Shown here: piece by piece, positions 49,668 through 61,053 of the stretch
Position numbering within the stretch: position 1 is the first letter of the stretch
How the letters are laid out: every line of letters starts with the position of its first letter
Assembly (NCBI RefSeq): GCF_034424155.1
Contig: NZ_CP139993.1
Span: 62,001 to 126,000 of the forward strand
From: Hafnia alvei
Lineage (GTDB): Bacteria > Pseudomonadota > Gammaproteobacteria > Enterobacterales > Enterobacteriaceae
DNA length: 64,000 nt
Reading direction: 5' to 3'
The notes under the pieces: model-generated
What the model was told of the DNA's origin: nothing
Seen by the model: the letters and a program-made list of their open reading frames with translations, nothing else
Databases searched by the model: none
Program-made: the position numbers and the translations under genes

Positions 49668-50471
49668 ATGACACGTCTCCTGAAAACCCCTAGCATACGC
49701 CGCAGTGTTCATGCTAACGGCGAATTCCAGCAAATGTATTCTACCGATATCGTAAAAGAAAATGCTTACCTTTCAGCCTCCCGCTCGGGGCTGGAATCGA
49801 ACGAGATCGCTACCCTTCAGCGCTCTTTGCCTTCCCGGTTTAATCTTCGGCATTTGAAAAAAAATGAATCATTAAAACTCGTACTGCAAAAGAAAGCGGG
49901 AAAATCACGTGTAGTGACCTATAAATTTACGTCCGGTTCATTTAATTACACGGCGTATCGTATATCCGACAAAAAATTCTATAACCTTTCCGATACTTCC
50001 GGGAAAGGCAGTCTCGATTATCCGTTACCGGCCACAGCAAGACTCAGTTCACCTTTCAATCCTGCAAGACTTAACCCGGTATCGGGAAAAGTGAGTCCCC
50101 ATAATGGCATTGATTATTCCATGCCCATGAACACTAAAATAGTCAGCGTCATCGACGGAAAAATCACCCGGACCGAATACAACAGTACCATGGGATATTT
50201 TGTTGAAGTAACGGGAAAAGCCGGTGTTAAAACTCGCTATCTCCACCTCAATAAAATACTCGTTACTAAAGGGGCCAGGGTTACCCGGGGAGGCGCTATT
50301 GCGTTATCCGGTAACAGCGGACGTTCATCCGGTCCTCATCTGCATTACGAGCTGGTCATCAATAACAATCCTGTTAACTCACTGGCGTTCCGGGCAGCGG
50401 CACCCGCTGATAACAAACTCGAACAGCATGCCTTTGCGCATGCCAGAGACTACGAACGATACCTGGACTGA
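49668..50471 (+). CDS. pcoG: M23-family metallopeptidase PcoG
   Basis: A 267-residue LytM/M23 zinc peptidase. Zinc ligands: His and Asp in SPHNGIDYSMPMN (HxxxD) and the HxH in SSGPHLHYELVINNN. A YLHLNKILVTKGARV segment and GGAIALSGNSGRS complete the fold. M23 enzymes cut peptidoglycan cross-links. No convincing signal peptide is coded at this start, so the true N-terminus may differ (another Met lies at 49734). It is part of the pco-sil island between pcoE1 and silP and may modify the cell wall for the Sil/Pco envelope complexes; that link is inference. Confidence 0.85.
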   Translation: MTRLLKTPSIRRSVHANGEFQQMYSTDIVKENAYLSASRSGLESNEIATLQRSLPSRFNLRHLKKNESLKLVLQKKAGKSRVVTYKFTSGSFNYTAYRISDKKFYNLSDTSGKGSLDYPLPATARLSSPFNPARLNPVSGKVSPHNGIDYSMPMNTKIVSVIDGKITRTEYNSTMGYFVEVTGKAGVKTRYLHLNKILVTKGARVTRGGAIALSGNSGRSSGPHLHYELVINNNPVNSLAFRAAAPADNKLEQHAFAHARDYERYLD

Positions 50472-50473
50472 TA

Positions 50474-50499
50474 ACGGGACCGCGACGCGGCCCCGTTTG
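50474..50499. terminator. Bidirectional terminator between pcoG and the DUF2933 gene
   Basis: ACGGGACCGCG-A-CGCGGCCCCGT forms a long stem with one mismatch and is followed by TTTG; on the other strand an A/T-rich stretch follows. It separates two convergent genes. Confidence 0.7.
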
Positions 50500-50504
50500 C
50501 CGAA

Positions 50505-50693
50505 TTAATTTTTTTTATCGTTCCCACCATCGTGATGTTGGTGATCTCCATGCCCGTGGAAAAGATGCATTAGCGGGCAGACCAGCAATAACAGATATGG
50601 CCAGTAACCTGCCACATGTGACCAGTGTTCGCGCAGGAGGGCAAAAGCCGCGATCGCGGCGACAGCAATAAGCGCATAGGTGGTACTTTTCAT
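50505..50693 (-). CDS. Small DUF2933-type membrane protein downstream of silP
   Basis: This 62-residue protein has two hydrophobic stretches (TTYALIAVAAIAAFALL and YWPYLLLLVCPLMHLF) and a His-rich tail (HGHGDHQHHDGG). This is the DUF2933 pattern often found next to copper and silver P-type ATPases. Its His tail may bind metal. It is the last gene of the minus-strand silABFC...silP series, 40 bp after silP. Confidence 0.8.
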   Translation of the reverse strand: MKSTTYALIAVAAIAAFALLREHWSHVAGYWPYLLLLVCPLMHLFHGHGDHQHHDGGNDKKN

Positions 50694-50733
50694 ACTGGAC
50701 TCCTTCTGTTCGTAACAGACCCTTCACTCAGAG

Positions 50734-53181
50734 TTATTTCCCGAGCCTGACACTTTTCAGACGCAACGCATTCACAATGACGCTGACGGAGGAAAGAGCC
50801 ATGGCCGCTGCCGCAATAACTGGCGACAGCAGTATTCCATACACAGGATAAAGCAGACCTGCAGCCACAGGCACGCCAAGTGCGTTGTAGATAAATGCAA
50901 AAAACAGATTCTGTCGGATATTTTTCATGGTGATCTCTGACAGATGACGGGCCCTGTTCAGTATCATCAAGTCGCCTTTGAGAAGGGTGACTCCGGCACT
51001 TTCAATTGCCACATCTGTACCCGTTCCCATGGCTATACCCACGTCAGCCGCTGCCAGCGCCGGGGCATCATTCACACCGTCTCCGGCCATCGCAACCACA
51101 TGGCCAGACGCTTTCAGTCGGGTTATCACTGCTTTTTTGCCATCCGGCAGAATTCCGGCTTCAACCTCATCTATTCCCAGTTTCCGTGCGACTGCTTCAG
51201 CAGTAAGCTGGTTATCCCCGGTGAGCATAACAATGCGGATCCCCGCCTGACGCAAAGCTTTAAGCGCATCCGGCGTGGTTGCTTTCACGGGATCCGAGAT
51301 AGCTATCAGGCCTGCAAGGTGCCCGTCTGTGGCCACATAGATAACGGTAGCGCCTTCCATCCGCAACGTATCCGCAACGGCCTTTTGATTATCAATAACG
51401 ATACTGTTTTCCTGCATAGCCAGTTCATTACCGATAACAACCCGTTGACCTTCGACATCGCCTGAGACACCTTTACCCGACGGCGCATCAAAATGAGTGA
51501 CTGCGGGTATTGCGATCTCCTTTTCCTGTGCTGCTTTAACTACTGCCATACCCAGCGGATGTTGCGAGCCTTTTTCCACTGCGGCCGTTACACGTAAAAG
51601 AGATGTTTCCCCACCCGGATTGAGACTGATAATCCCTGTCACCGTAGGCGAACCTTCCGTGAGCGTGCCTGTTTTGTCGACAACCAGCGTGTCCACTTTT
51701 TCAAGACGCTCAAGGGCTTCGGCATTCCTGATTAACACCCCGGCCTGGGCTCCTTTGCCTACCCCCACCATTATCGACATCGGTGTGGCCAGCCCCAGTG
51801 CGCAGGGGCAGGCAATAATCAGGACCGACACAGCCGCAATCAGACCGTGCGCCATCCTGGGCTCGGGGCCCCAGACAGACCAGATCACGAAAGCAACAAC
51901 CGCGATAAGTATCACCAGAGGAACAAACCAGCCTGAAACGCTGTCAGCCATTCTCTGGATGGGGGCACGCGAACGCTGTGCATCAGCGACCATCTGAACA
52001 ATTCGTGAGAGCATCGTTTCATCACCGACTTTCTCTGCACGGATGATAAGACTACCTGTCTGATTAATCGTCCCCCCAATGACAGGGTCACCCTTCGTTT
52101 TGGTAACCGGCATAGACTCCCCGGTCACCATCGATTCATCAACGGTTGTTTTGCCTTCGATCACGATACCGTCGACCGGAATACTCTCTCCAGGTCTGAT
52201 GCGGAGCTTATCGCCAGGCAGGACATCTTCCGCATTAATATCCGTTTCATGACCGTCATGATCCAGCCGTCTGGCGGTTTTGGGGGCAAGGTTCAGAAGC
52301 GCAGTAATGGCGCCTGAGGTTTGTTCCCGTGCCCGCAGCTCAAGAACCTGTCCCAGCAGAACAAGCACCGTAATAACTGCTGCGGCTTCAAAATAAACGG
52401 CCACCAGGCCATCCATGTTTCTGAACGATGCAGGAAACCAGGAGGGGAAGACGGTTGCAATGACGCTGTAAACCCAGGCTACGCCGGTCCCCATTGCAAC
52501 AAGGGTAAACATATTCAGGGAGCGGTTACGTAACGACATTCCGGCCCGGGCGAAGAATGGCCAGCCACACCACAACACGACAGGGGAGGCCAGAAGCAGC
52601 TGCAGCCATGTGTTGTACTGTGGCGCTACTATATTCCTCAAGTCGGGAAACAGATGAGATCCCATTTCGAGTACCAGAACCGGAAACGCCAGCAACAACC
52701 CCAGCCAGAAGCGTCTTGTCATGTCGTGAAGTTCATCACTCGGCCCCGTGGATGCCGTAGCTACGAGCGGCTCCAGTGCCATTCCACAGACAGGACAGCT
52801 TCCGGGACCACTGCGGCGTATCTCCGGGTGCATCGGACATGTCCACACACCTTCAGAATTCTCTTTTTCCGCCTGGTGGTGAGGCTGTTTTATCTGATCA
52901 GGGCTGACTTCGTGATGATCGTGGTGATGGTGATGGGAATGTTCACTGGCATCTTCGGTAAGATAACGATCGGGATGGGCTTTAAATTTACTCTCACAGC
53001 TGGCGGAGCAGAAATAAAGTTGATGGTCCTGGTATCGAATGCTGCTGTGCGCCCTGTCGGGCAGGATGGCCATCCCGCACACGGGATCTCTCACCTTATG
53101 CAATACGTGGCCCTCGTCCGGGGATAATGTCTGCTCAGAAGCAGTCTGGTTGTTGTGTTGCACTGCATTGTCATTTTTCAC
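50734..53181 (-). CDS. silP: Silver/copper-exporting P1B-type ATPase SilP
   Basis: The 815-residue ATPase has N-terminal YHS-like domain ([33 protein letters not shown]), a His-rich linker ([11 protein letters not shown]), a heavy-metal-binding segment ([20 protein letters not shown]), eight membrane helices with the CPC metal site ([13 protein letters not shown]), and cytosolic domains with TGES, DKTGT (phosphorylated Asp), HPLG and [10 protein letters not shown]. It pumps Ag+/Cu+ from cytoplasm to periplasm. All parts are complete. Confidence 0.97.
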   Translation of the reverse strand: MKNDNAVQHNNQTASEQTLSPDEGHVLHKVRDPVCGMAILPDRAHSSIRYQDHQLYFCSASCESKFKAHPDRYLTEDASEHSHHHHHDHHEVSPDQIKQPHHQAEKENSEGVWTCPMHPEIRRSGPGSCPVCGMALEPLVATASTGPSDELHDMTRRFWLGLLLAFPVLVLEMGSHLFPDLRNIVAPQYNTWLQLLLASPVVLWCGWPFFARAGMSLRNRSLNMFTLVAMGTGVAWVYSVIATVFPSWFPASFRNMDGLVAVYFEAAAVITVLVLLGQVLELRAREQTSGAITALLNLAPKTARRLDHDGHETDINAEDVLPGDKLRIRPGESIPVDGIVIEGKTTVDESMVTGESMPVTKTKGDPVIGGTINQTGSLIIRAEKVGDETMLSRIVQMVADAQRSRAPIQRMADSVSGWFVPLVILIAVVAFVIWSVWGPEPRMAHGLIAAVSVLIIACPCALGLATPMSIMVGVGKGAQAGVLIRNAEALERLEKVDTLVVDKTGTLTEGSPTVTGIISLNPGGETSLLRVTAAVEKGSQHPLGMAVVKAAQEKEIAIPAVTHFDAPSGKGVSGDVEGQRVVIGNELAMQENSIVIDNQKAVADTLRMEGATVIYVATDGHLAGLIAISDPVKATTPDALKALRQAGIRIVMLTGDNQLTAEAVARKLGIDEVEAGILPDGKKAVITRLKASGHVVAMAGDGVNDAPALAAADVGIAMGTGTDVAIESAGVTLLKGDLMILNRARHLSEITMKNIRQNLFFAFIYNALGVPVAAGLLYPVYGILLSPVIAAAAMALSSVSVIVNALRLKSVRLGK

Positions 53182-53325
53182 AGTAACTCTCCTTATGCAT
53201 ACCGAAGCATCTTCTGTCTTCAGGGTATGTCATGTCTTCAGGGTATGTCATGGATGCGATTACCACGAATATCGCCGGCACAGGAGTGCCTGCTACCGGC
53301 GTCCCGTTATCAGCCGTTCCGCTGA

Positions 53326-53772
53326 CTATTCGATTCGCTGGAAGACTTTTTTACTTCCATCCGGTGAGAATGCGATAACATCGTAAGCCTCTTTTCGGGC
53401 TCCCATCTCCATTCCAGGACTTCCTGCTGGCATACCGGGGGTGGCGAGACCGTATATACCCGAACCAGACTGCATTGCCTTATGTATCGTTGTCGCAGGC
53501 ACATGGCCTTCAATGATCAAATTACCGGCAACCGCGGTATGACAACTTCGTAGTCCTGCAGGAATAGCATGCTTTTCTTTCAGGGCTGACAGCGCCTGAT
53601 CATTCATGACGTGAGTTCGTACTTCAAACCCGTCTTTTTCCATCGCTTTGCCCCACAGGGAACAACAGCCACAGTTTTCAGATTTGTACATATCAATCAC
53701 TTTTTCACTCGCCATCGCGGGTAGTGAAAGGCCGAGAGCCAGCGCCATTAGAACCACTTTTTTCATACTCAC
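53326..53772 (-). CDS. silG: DUF411 (CopG-like) periplasmic metal-binding protein SilG
   Basis: A 148-residue (146 if the second Met is used) exported protein: signal MKKVVLMALALGLSLPAMA, then a Cys-rich site YKSENCGCCSLWGKAMEKDG, a further Cys in GLRSCHTAVAG and a Met-rich C-terminal loop (TPGMPAGSPGMEMG). DUF411 proteins bind copper or silver in the periplasm. It lies between silP and silA. Confidence 0.9.
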   Translation of the reverse strand: MSMKKVVLMALALGLSLPAMASEKVIDMYKSENCGCCSLWGKAMEKDGFEVRTHVMNDQALSALKEKHAIPAGLRSCHTAVAGNLIIEGHVPATTIHKAMQSGSGIYGLATPGMPAGSPGMEMGARKEAYDVIAFSPDGSKKVFQRIE

Positions 53773-53852
53773 CTCTGTATATTATCGATATAAACCCTGA
53801 CGTCAGGGTGAATCAGTAAAGAAGGACACCCACAGGGGGTGCCCTTTCAGGT

Positions 53853-56800
53853 TCAGGACACGCTTTTTTTATGTCTGCGCAGCCAGATTAATTTGTAGGC
53901 GGCAGGAATAATGAACAGGGACAGCAGCGGAGCCGTGATCATCCCACCAATCATGGGTGCCGCGATACGGCTCATGACTTCTGAACCTGCACCGGTTCCC
54001 CAGAGTATTGGCAGCAGACCCGCAATGATCACCGCCACGGTCATGGCTTTCGGCCGGACACGCAGTACGGCACCATGATAGAGGGCTTCATCAAGGCCTT
54101 CCGGTGTGAACGTCTCTTTACGGGACAATTCCGGGTGCGCTTCAATGGCATGACGCAGATACATCAGCATGACCACGCCAAACTCTGCTGCCACCCCGGC
54201 CAGGGCGATAAACCCGGTTCCGGTCGCCACTGACATATGGAAGCCCTGCCAGTACAGGAACCATATCCCGCCAACCAGGGCAAACGGCAGGCTCATCAGG
54301 ATCAACAGGGCTTCATCAACCCTGCGGAATGCCAGATATAACAGGATGAAGATGATCATCACCGTCATCGGTACCATCAGTTTTAATTTCTTATTGGCGT
54401 GCTCGAGTAATTCAAACTGTCCTGAGAATGCCACACTGGTCCCCGGTCTCAGTTTCACTTTCTCACTGATGGCCGTCTTAATATCGTTCACCACCGACAC
54501 CATGTCCCTGCCGCGGGCATCAACATAAATCCAGCTGGCTGGCCGGGCATTTTCGGTTTTCAGCATGGTTGGTCCGGAAACGACCTTAATATCGGCAACA
54601 TCGCCCAGCGTAATTTGCTGCTTCATTGGGGTCAGGATTGGCATCTCTCTCAACGCCTGCGGACTGTTACGGTAATCCTGCGGATAGCGAATGTTAATAG
54701 GGTACCGGGCCACGCCTTCAACCGTCTCACCCACCATAGCCCCACCGATTGCTGAAGAGACGAACAGCTGGACGTCGCCCACAGTCATCCCGTACCGGGA
54801 AGCTTTTTCCCGGTTAATGTCCACATCAATATAACGTCCACCTTCCAGTCGTTCAGCCAGTGCGGAAACCACACCAGGTACGGTTTTAGCGACTGCTTCG
54901 ATACTCTGTGCTGTTACATCGATATCCGACAGAACAGTACCCGATACCTTAATACCTATCGGACTTTTAATGCCGGTTGAGAGCATATCAATACGGTTAC
55001 GGATAGGCGGTACCCAGAGGTTGGCCAGACCCGGTAAACGGACGGTCCTGTCGAGTTCTTCAATAATCTTGTCAATCGTCATGCCTGGACGCCACTGATC
55101 CTCAGGTTTCAGTTGGATGGTGGTTTCCATCATTTCGAGCGGAGCAGAATCCGTGGCGGTCTCAGCCTTACCGGTCTTGCCAAAAACTGAGGCCACTTCA
55201 GGCACCGTTTTGATTAGTTTGTCCGTGGTCTGTAAGAGCGCAGCAGCTTCTCCAGGAGACACGCCAGGTAACGTTGACGGCATATACAACAGGTCACCTT
55301 CGTTAATCTTCGGTAAAAACTCGCCGCCCACCTGACTCAGTGGCCAGATAACAGTGAAAATGGATAAAGCCGCAACCAGCAGGGTTGTTTTTGGCCAGTG
55401 TAGTACCCTGAGCAGTAACGGGTGATACGCTTTAATCAGCAACCGGTTCAGTGGGTTACTGGTCTCAGCAGGAATTTTCCCGCGGATCCAGAACCCCATC
55501 AGAATAGGGATAACAATGATTGCCAGTATGGCTGCACCCGCCATGGAATACGTTTTTGTAAAGGCCAGCGGACCAAACAGACGCCCTTCCTGCCCTTCCA
55601 GGGTAAAAATAGGAATGAACGATAATGTGATAATCAGCAGGCTGATAAACAGCGCTGGACCCACTTCAACGGAGGCGTCAGTGATAACCTTCCAGCGGGT
55701 GGCATTATCAATCTGTTCCCCGGGATGCTGATGGTCCCACTCCTCAAGCCGTTTATGCGCGTTTTCGATCATGACGATGGCGGCATCCACCATCGCTCCG
55801 ACGGCTATTGCAATCCCTCCCAGCGACATAATGTTGGCATTCAGCCCCTGGAAGTGCATAACAATGAAGGCGATACACAGGCCAAGTGGCAGAGAAATAA
55901 TCGCCACCAGGGCAGAACGGACATGCCAGAGGAACAGTGCGCAAACGACAGCAACAACGATAAACTCTTCAAGAAGCTTGTAACTGAGGTTGTCAATCGC
56001 GCGATCGATTAACTGGCTGCGATCGTATGTCGTTACGATCTCCACTCCTTCAGGCAGGCTGGCCTTCAGCGTGTCCAGTTTATCCCTCACCGCCGTGATG
56101 ACTTCGCGTGCATTTTTGCCCGAACGCAGGATCACCACGCCGCCAGCGACTTCGCCCTGACCATTAAGCTCAGCGATACCACGCCGCATTTCCGGCCCCA
56201 TTTGTACGCGGGCAACATCACGGAGGTAAACAGGTACTCCGTTTTCCCCCGTTTTCAGGACGATATTTTTAAAATCATCAATAGTCTGAAGATAACCGCT
56301 GGCCCGGACCATATACTCTGACTCAGCAATTTCAACAGATGAGCCACCGGCTTCCTGGTTAGATGAGCTAAGAGCTTGTTTTACTTCTGGCAGGCTGATG
56401 CCGTACTGCGTCAGTTTTACCGGGTCAAGCTGGATCTGATACTGCTTAACCACGCCGCCTACGGATGCAACTTCAGCGACATTAGGAATGGTTTTCAGTT
56501 CAAATTTCAGGAACCAGTCCTGCAGAGAACGAAGTTCTGACAGATCGTGTTTTCCGCTGTGATCGACCAGGGCATATTCAAATATCCAGCCCACCCCCGT
56601 GGCATCAGGGCCAATCTCAGAACTTACGCCGGCAGGCAGTTTTCCCTGAACCTGATTCAGGTATTCCAGGACTCGGGACCGGGCCCAGTACAGATCAGTG
56701 CCATCTTCAAAAATGACATACACATACGAATCCCCGAACTGTGAAAAACCACGCACGGTTTTTGCGCCAGGCACGGATAGCATGGTGGTGGTAAGTGGAT

Positions 56801-56999
56801 AGGTGACCTGGTTTTCTACAATCTGCGGGGCCTGGCCGGGATAGCTGGTTTTGATAATGACCTGTACATCTGACAGGTCAGGCAAGGCATCGACCGGCGT
56901 GTTAATAATCGTCCATGTACCCCAGATGCTGAGAAACAAGGCCCCCATCATGACCAGGAAACGGTTGGCGACAGAGCGCCGGATAATCCATTCAATCAT
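53853..56999 (-). CDS. silA: RND-type metal efflux pump SilA
   Basis: The 1,048-residue inner-membrane heavy-metal RND protein (CusA-like) has twelve membrane helices and two large periplasmic loops. N-terminus [20 protein letters not shown]; proton relay Asp in [20 protein letters not shown]; further blocks [20 protein letters not shown] and [18 protein letters not shown]. It takes Ag+/Cu+ from the periplasm or cytoplasm and exports it through SilC. Starts 10 bp after silB. Confidence 0.97.
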   Translation of the reverse strand: MIEWIIRRSVANRFLVMMGALFLSIWGTWTIINTPVDALPDLSDVQVIIKTSYPGQAPQIVENQVTYPLTTTMLSVPGAKTVRGFSQFGDSYVYVIFEDGTDLYWARSRVLEYLNQVQGKLPAGVSSEIGPDATGVGWIFEYALVDHSGKHDLSELRSLQDWFLKFELKTIPNVAEVASVGGVVKQYQIQLDPVKLTQYGISLPEVKQALSSSNQEAGGSSVEIAESEYMVRASGYLQTIDDFKNIVLKTGENGVPVYLRDVARVQMGPEMRRGIAELNGQGEVAGGVVILRSGKNAREVITAVRDKLDTLKASLPEGVEIVTTYDRSQLIDRAIDNLSYKLLEEFIVVAVVCALFLWHVRSALVAIISLPLGLCIAFIVMHFQGLNANIMSLGGIAIAVGAMVDAAIVMIENAHKRLEEWDHQHPGEQIDNATRWKVITDASVEVGPALFISLLIITLSFIPIFTLEGQEGRLFGPLAFTKTYSMAGAAILAIIVIPILMGFWIRGKIPAETSNPLNRLLIKAYHPLLLRVLHWPKTTLLVAALSIFTVIWPLSQVGGEFLPKINEGDLLYMPSTLPGVSPGEAAALLQTTDKLIKTVPEVASVFGKTGKAETATDSAPLEMMETTIQLKPEDQWRPGMTIDKIIEELDRTVRLPGLANLWVPPIRNRIDMLSTGIKSPIGIKVSGTVLSDIDVTAQSIEAVAKTVPGVVSALAERLEGGRYIDVDINREKASRYGMTVGDVQLFVSSAIGGAMVGETVEGVARYPINIRYPQDYRNSPQALREMPILTPMKQQITLGDVADIKVVSGPTMLKTENARPASWIYVDARGRDMVSVVNDIKTAISEKVKLRPGTSVAFSGQFELLEHANKKLKLMVPMTVMIIFILLYLAFRRVDEALLILMSLPFALVGGIWFLYWQGFHMSVATGTGFIALAGVAAEFGVVMLMYLRHAIEAHPELSRKETFTPEGLDEALYHGAVLRVRPKAMTVAVIIAGLLPILWGTGAGSEVMSRIAAPMIGGMITAPLLSLFIIPAAYKLIWLRRHKKSVS

Positions 57000-57009
57000 C
57001 GTCGTCTCC

Positions 57010-58302
57010 TCAGTGCCCTGAATGCATATTTACAGGCTGGTCAGACACTGCTGGCATACTGCTTTCTGTTTTTTCAGGGTGGCGCATACGTTCCAGCGCG
57101 CCCGTAATATTGGCTTCGGAGTCAATGAGGAACAGGCCACTGACCACCACGATATCGCCTTCATTCAGGCCGGAACCGATGCCGGACTGTTGCTGTGATT
57201 CATGCAGAACGTGGATCTGTTTCGGCACAAACTTGCCTTCATCATCAACAGTAATCACACGCTGTTCTTTGCCAGTATCGATAACGGCCTGGCTTGGTAT
57301 CAGCAGCATCTCCTGGCTCTTGGTATTCAGTTTCAGATAGGCATTCATGCCCGGTTTCAGGAGTTCATCTTTGTTAGTGACCTGCAGACGAACCTGCAGC
57401 GTGCGGGTTGTCTGGTCCACACTCGGCAGAATGTTCCATTTTTCGACATGAAACGTTTTATCCGGATATGCCGGGACCGAGATTTCAAATTGCGACGTAT
57501 CTTTCAGCAGATAGGCAATTGATTCAGGAACTGCGGCACTGATCCAGACCGGATCCATCCCCTGAATCTGCGCCACTACTTTATCTTTCGAAATATTCAT
57601 TCCGGTACGCAGGTCAAACGCTGTAATAACACCGTCTATAGGAGCTTTAATGGTAAAACGGGTCTGGATGCTCCGGGTAGAACGCAGTCTCTGAATATCC
57701 TCTTCCGGCATACCTGCCAGGCGAAGCCGTTCCAGAACGCCTTTAATTTGCGTGGAAGTACCGCCGGTGCTGGATAACAAAAGGAATTCACTCTGTGCTT
57801 CCACCCAGTCCGGAATGGTAATATCGATAAGTGGCGTACCCTTCTTCACATGATCGCCAGTCGTCATGGGGTAGACTTTTTCGACAAACCCGTCAGAACG
57901 CGCCTGCACAATAACAAACTGATACTCGTTATAGCTGACATTAGCCGGGATTGTCTGGGAATAATTCAACATACCACGCGTGACTTTTTGCGTTTTTAAT
58001 CCCAGGTTCTGAACCTGAGTTGGATCAATACGGATCCCGCTACTGCTGCTCTCGCCGCTTTCATCAGCATATTTAGGCACCAGGTCCATATCCATAAAGG
58101 GAGATTTTCCGGGTTTATCAAATTTGGTATCCGGTTTCATTGGGTCATACCAGAAAAGCACCTTTCGTTCCGGTGCCTTTTGTTCTGTTTTTTCTGTCTT
58201 TTGTGCTGAGTTTACATACTGCCAGGCAGTAACCGATATCAGCCCCCCTGCTATGAGGCTGCTGATAATTATTGCAGCATATTTTATCTTTAAAGAAGCC
58301 AT
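57010..58302 (-). CDS. silB: Membrane-fusion protein SilB
   Basis: A 430-residue periplasmic adaptor with an N-terminal membrane anchor ([17 protein letters not shown]), a heavy-metal-binding domain ([32 protein letters not shown]; three conserved Met are ligands in CusB), barrel-sandwich, helical and beta-barrel domains ([19 protein letters not shown]). It links SilA to SilC and hands over metal. It ends with a His-Met tail. Confidence 0.97.
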   Translation of the reverse strand: MASLKIKYAAIIISSLIAGGLISVTAWQYVNSAQKTEKTEQKAPERKVLFWYDPMKPDTKFDKPGKSPFMDMDLVPKYADESGESSSSGIRIDPTQVQNLGLKTQKVTRGMLNYSQTIPANVSYNEYQFVIVQARSDGFVEKVYPMTTGDHVKKGTPLIDITIPDWVEAQSEFLLLSSTGGTSTQIKGVLERLRLAGMPEEDIQRLRSTRSIQTRFTIKAPIDGVITAFDLRTGMNISKDKVVAQIQGMDPVWISAAVPESIAYLLKDTSQFEISVPAYPDKTFHVEKWNILPSVDQTTRTLQVRLQVTNKDELLKPGMNAYLKLNTKSQEMLLIPSQAVIDTGKEQRVITVDDEGKFVPKQIHVLHESQQQSGIGSGLNEGDIVVVSGLFLIDSEANITGALERMRHPEKTESSMPAVSDQPVNMHSGH

Positions 58303-58415
58303 ACAATTTTCCGCTAAAAAATCAAAACACCTGGCATATGCGCCTGACGGTTAACTCACACATATACCTATGTGAATGTACAGGCGCACAGGATGTAATC
58401 GCTCCGGACAGCCAA

Positions 58416-58769
58416 TCAGGACTGCGTCACGTTAATGCTTTTAAGTAAAGAAATATTACCCTGCTGAATAAACGAGAAATCAACGTGGCTGCCAGTTTTC
58501 AGGGCATTAATAGCGTCGTCTGCATTAACAAAAGTGAAGCGCATGGTCATTGCAGGCCAGCCCACATCAGGGATAGCTTCGTGCGAAATGGTGATTTTTT
58601 TACTATTCATATCAATGGCTTTAACGACACCGGAGCCCCTGATAACCTGCTGTACCGAAGCGTCACTGGCAGCATTCATATCACCATGCTGATGTGTTTC
58701 AGCATGAAGACCGGCAGAAAATATGACAGAGAAGGCACCAAATAAAACGGCTTTAAATGAATTACGCAT
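58416..58769 (-). CDS. silF: Periplasmic metallochaperone SilF
   Basis: The 117-residue CusF-like small OB-fold protein: signal peptide ending at LHA-ETHQH, then VVKAIDMNSKKITISHEAIP and DVGWPAMTMRFTF. His, Trp and two Met in these blocks are the Cu(I)/Ag(I) ligands, including the unusual cation-pi Trp. It carries metal to SilB. It lies between silC and silB. Confidence 0.96.
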   Translation of the reverse strand: MRNSFKAVLFGAFSVIFSAGLHAETHQHGDMNAASDASVQQVIRGSGVVKAIDMNSKKITISHEAIPDVGWPAMTMRFTFVNADDAINALKTGSHVDFSFIQQGNISLLKSINVTQS

Positions 58770-58797
58770 TTTAAATTTCCTGATTAATTAAATAAAT

Positions 58798-60183
58798 TTA
58801 CTCTACCCAACCGCCACCCAGTGCGGTAAACAGATTAATTTCGTTAACCTGCCGGGAATAGGTAAGATCGAGAATGGTTTGCTGCGTAGCGAAGAGAGAA
58901 CGCTCTGCATCCAGCACTTCAATGTAACTGACAGCACCACTGGAATATAATCCTCTGGCACGCTGGAGAGTTATCTGAAGTGAATCAAGATAACGCTGCT
59001 GTGACTCAAGTTGCTGGCTAAGGCTGTCGCGCAGCGCAAGCGTGTCGGAAACATCCTTAAAGGCTGACTGAATTTTTTGTTCGTAATTAACCACCGACTG
59101 TTGCTGGCGAATTTCAGCCAGCTTCAGATTGGCTTTATTCCTGCCAGCATTAAATATAGGAATTTCAATTTTAGGGATAAAATTCCACATTCCACTTCCT
59201 GACGTAAACAGGCTGGACAGCTCCGTACTGCTTGCGGAAAGACCACTGGTCAGGGTAATTGAGGGGAAAAAGGCCGCTCGCGCTGCGCCAATATTGGCAT
59301 CAGCCGCTTTCAGCTGATATTCCGCTTCCATAATATCCGGTCGCTGCAGCAAAATTTGTGAAGACAGATTTGGTGGCAATTTTACTGGGGCTATCTCCCC
59401 GCCTTTCATCCCTTTTTCTGACGGAAGTGCGCGGTACGTTCCCAGCACCAGTTGCAGGGCATTGTTTGCCTGAGCCAGATCGCCTTCTCGTTTGGCTATT
59501 TCGGCGCGGGTACTTTCGATTTGTCCTCGCGCCTGTTCAAGTGCCAGAACGTTCGTACTCCCGGTCACGAGCTGCTGCTCAACGAAAGCATAGGACTGTT
59601 GATAATTTTTCAGCGTTTCCCGCGCAATACGAAGTTGTTCGTACGCCAGTTGCTGGCTGAAATAGCTTTGTGAAACGTTGGATACCAGAAGGATGTGTAC
59701 GGCCCGACGGGCTTCTTCGCTGGCAAAGTAGTTCTGGCGATCAGCATCACTCATGTTCTTAAGTTTGCCGAAAAAATCGAGCTCATAACTGAACTCCAGA
59801 CCTGCGTCGTACTCCTGTGTGGTCGGCTTGTCACCTTTCAGACCACCGCTGTATGTGATCCCGGATGAGGCATTCAGCTGGGGATAACGATCTGCATCCG
59901 TGACGTTGAACTGGGCCCGGGCCTCTTCAACCTTCAGTGCAGCCATTCTCAAATCACGGTTATTAGTCAGGGCTTCAGTAATCAGCCGGGTGACCTGGGG
60001 ATCGACAAAAAAGTTACGCCAGCCCGTATCCTGATAGCCATTCACCGCTGGCGTCAGGCTGTTACGGGACAGTGAAAACTGCTGGGGTACCGGTGCTGCC
60101 GGACGCTGATATTCAGGCGCCAGAGAGACACAACCAGCCAGAATGAAGATTGTGCTGATGCTGAGTAGTTTTAATTTGAACAT
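58798..60183 (-). CDS. silC: Outer-membrane factor SilC
   Basis: This 461-residue TolC-type outer-membrane channel is a lipoprotein: FILAGC-VSLAPEYQRP gives lipidation at Cys18. OMF repeats are seen (FSYELDFFGKLKNMSDADRQ, NIGAARAAFFPSITLTSGLS). It is the exit duct of the SilCBA pump and the first gene of silCFBA. A SilR-type box lies upstream at 60288-60301. Confidence 0.96.
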   Translation of the reverse strand: MFKLKLLSISTIFILAGCVSLAPEYQRPAAPVPQQFSLSRNSLTPAVNGYQDTGWRNFFVDPQVTRLITEALTNNRDLRMAALKVEEARAQFNVTDADRYPQLNASSGITYSGGLKGDKPTTQEYDAGLEFSYELDFFGKLKNMSDADRQNYFASEEARRAVHILLVSNVSQSYFSQQLAYEQLRIARETLKNYQQSYAFVEQQLVTGSTNVLALEQARGQIESTRAEIAKREGDLAQANNALQLVLGTYRALPSEKGMKGGEIAPVKLPPNLSSQILLQRPDIMEAEYQLKAADANIGAARAAFFPSITLTSGLSASSTELSSLFTSGSGMWNFIPKIEIPIFNAGRNKANLKLAEIRQQQSVVNYEQKIQSAFKDVSDTLALRDSLSQQLESQQRYLDSLQITLQRARGLYSSGAVSYIEVLDAERSLFATQQTILDLTYSRQVNEINLFTALGGGWVE

Positions 60184-60287
60184 ATTGCTTCTCGTCCAGG
60201 CAGACCTGGTAAATGGTTCAAATGAAGTTCAGAGTATTACCAGGGTTACTTTACAGAATGCACTCTGTTTGTCGGGTGACAGAATAA

Positions 60288-60301
60288 TGACAATGTTGTC
60301 A
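60288..60301. promoter_or_regulatory. SilR/CusR-type box between silC and silR
   Basis: TGACA-ATGT-TGTCA (ATGACA...TGTCAT including flanks) is an inverted repeat in the 189-bp divergent region, 72 bp before silR and 105 bp before silC. It can control both. Confidence 0.8.
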
Positions 60302-60372
60302 TTTTTACGGTAATTCGTTGATTACGATCGTGGGCGCAATAGAATGACATTAGCAGCCAGACGGGGAGCAAG

Positions 60373-61053
60373 ATGAAAATATTGATCGTCGAAGACGAAA
60401 TTAAAACAGGTGAATATCTCAGCAAAGGGCTTACAGAGGCAGGGTTCGTAGTGGATCACGCTGATAATGGTCTTACCGGATATCATCTCGCCATGACAGC
60501 CGAGTATGATTTAGTCATTCTGGACATCATGCTGCCTGATGTGAACGGCTGGGATATCATCCGCATGCTGCGCACTGCCGGAAAGGGTATGCCGGTCTTA
60601 CTACTGACGGCCCTCGGCACGATCGAACACAGGGTCAAAGGACTGGAACTGGGTGCGGACGATTATCTGGTTAAACCCTTTGCGTTTGCCGAACTGCTGG
60701 CCCGGGTGAGAACCCTTCTGAGGCGGGGAAACGCGATGATCACGGAAAGCCAGTTTAGGGTGGCTGATCTCTCGATGGATCTCGTATCCAGAAAAGTCAG
60801 TCGCGCCGGAAACCGCATTGTGCTCACCAGTAAAGAGTTCAGCCTGCTGGAATTTTTCATTCGCCATCAGGGCGAGGTTCTTCCCCGCTCCCTGATTGCC
60901 TCTCAGGTCTGGGACATGAATTTTGACAGCGACACTAACGCGATTGATGTCGCCGTAAAGCGACTCCGCGCTAAAATAGACAACGATTACGGGACAAAGC
61001 TGATCCAGACTGTCCGGGGCGTGGGCTATATGCTGGAGGCCCCGGATGCATAG
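60373..61053 (+). CDS. silR: Silver response regulator SilR
   Basis: A 226-residue OmpR/PhoB-type regulator. Phospho-acceptor Asp in [17 protein letters not shown], Lys in [20 protein letters not shown], and winged-helix DNA-binding domain ([39 protein letters not shown]). It is closely related to PcoR (43960). GGGAG precedes the ATG. The stop overlaps the silS start by eight bases. Confidence 0.96.
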   Translation: MKILIVEDEIKTGEYLSKGLTEAGFVVDHADNGLTGYHLAMTAEYDLVILDIMLPDVNGWDIIRMLRTAGKGMPVLLLTALGTIEHRVKGLELGADDYLVKPFAFAELLARVRTLLRRGNAMITESQFRVADLSMDLVSRKVSRAGNRIVLTSKEFSLLEFFIRHQGEVLPRSLIASQVWDMNFDSDTNAIDVAVKRLRAKIDNDYGTKLIQTVRGVGYMLEAPDA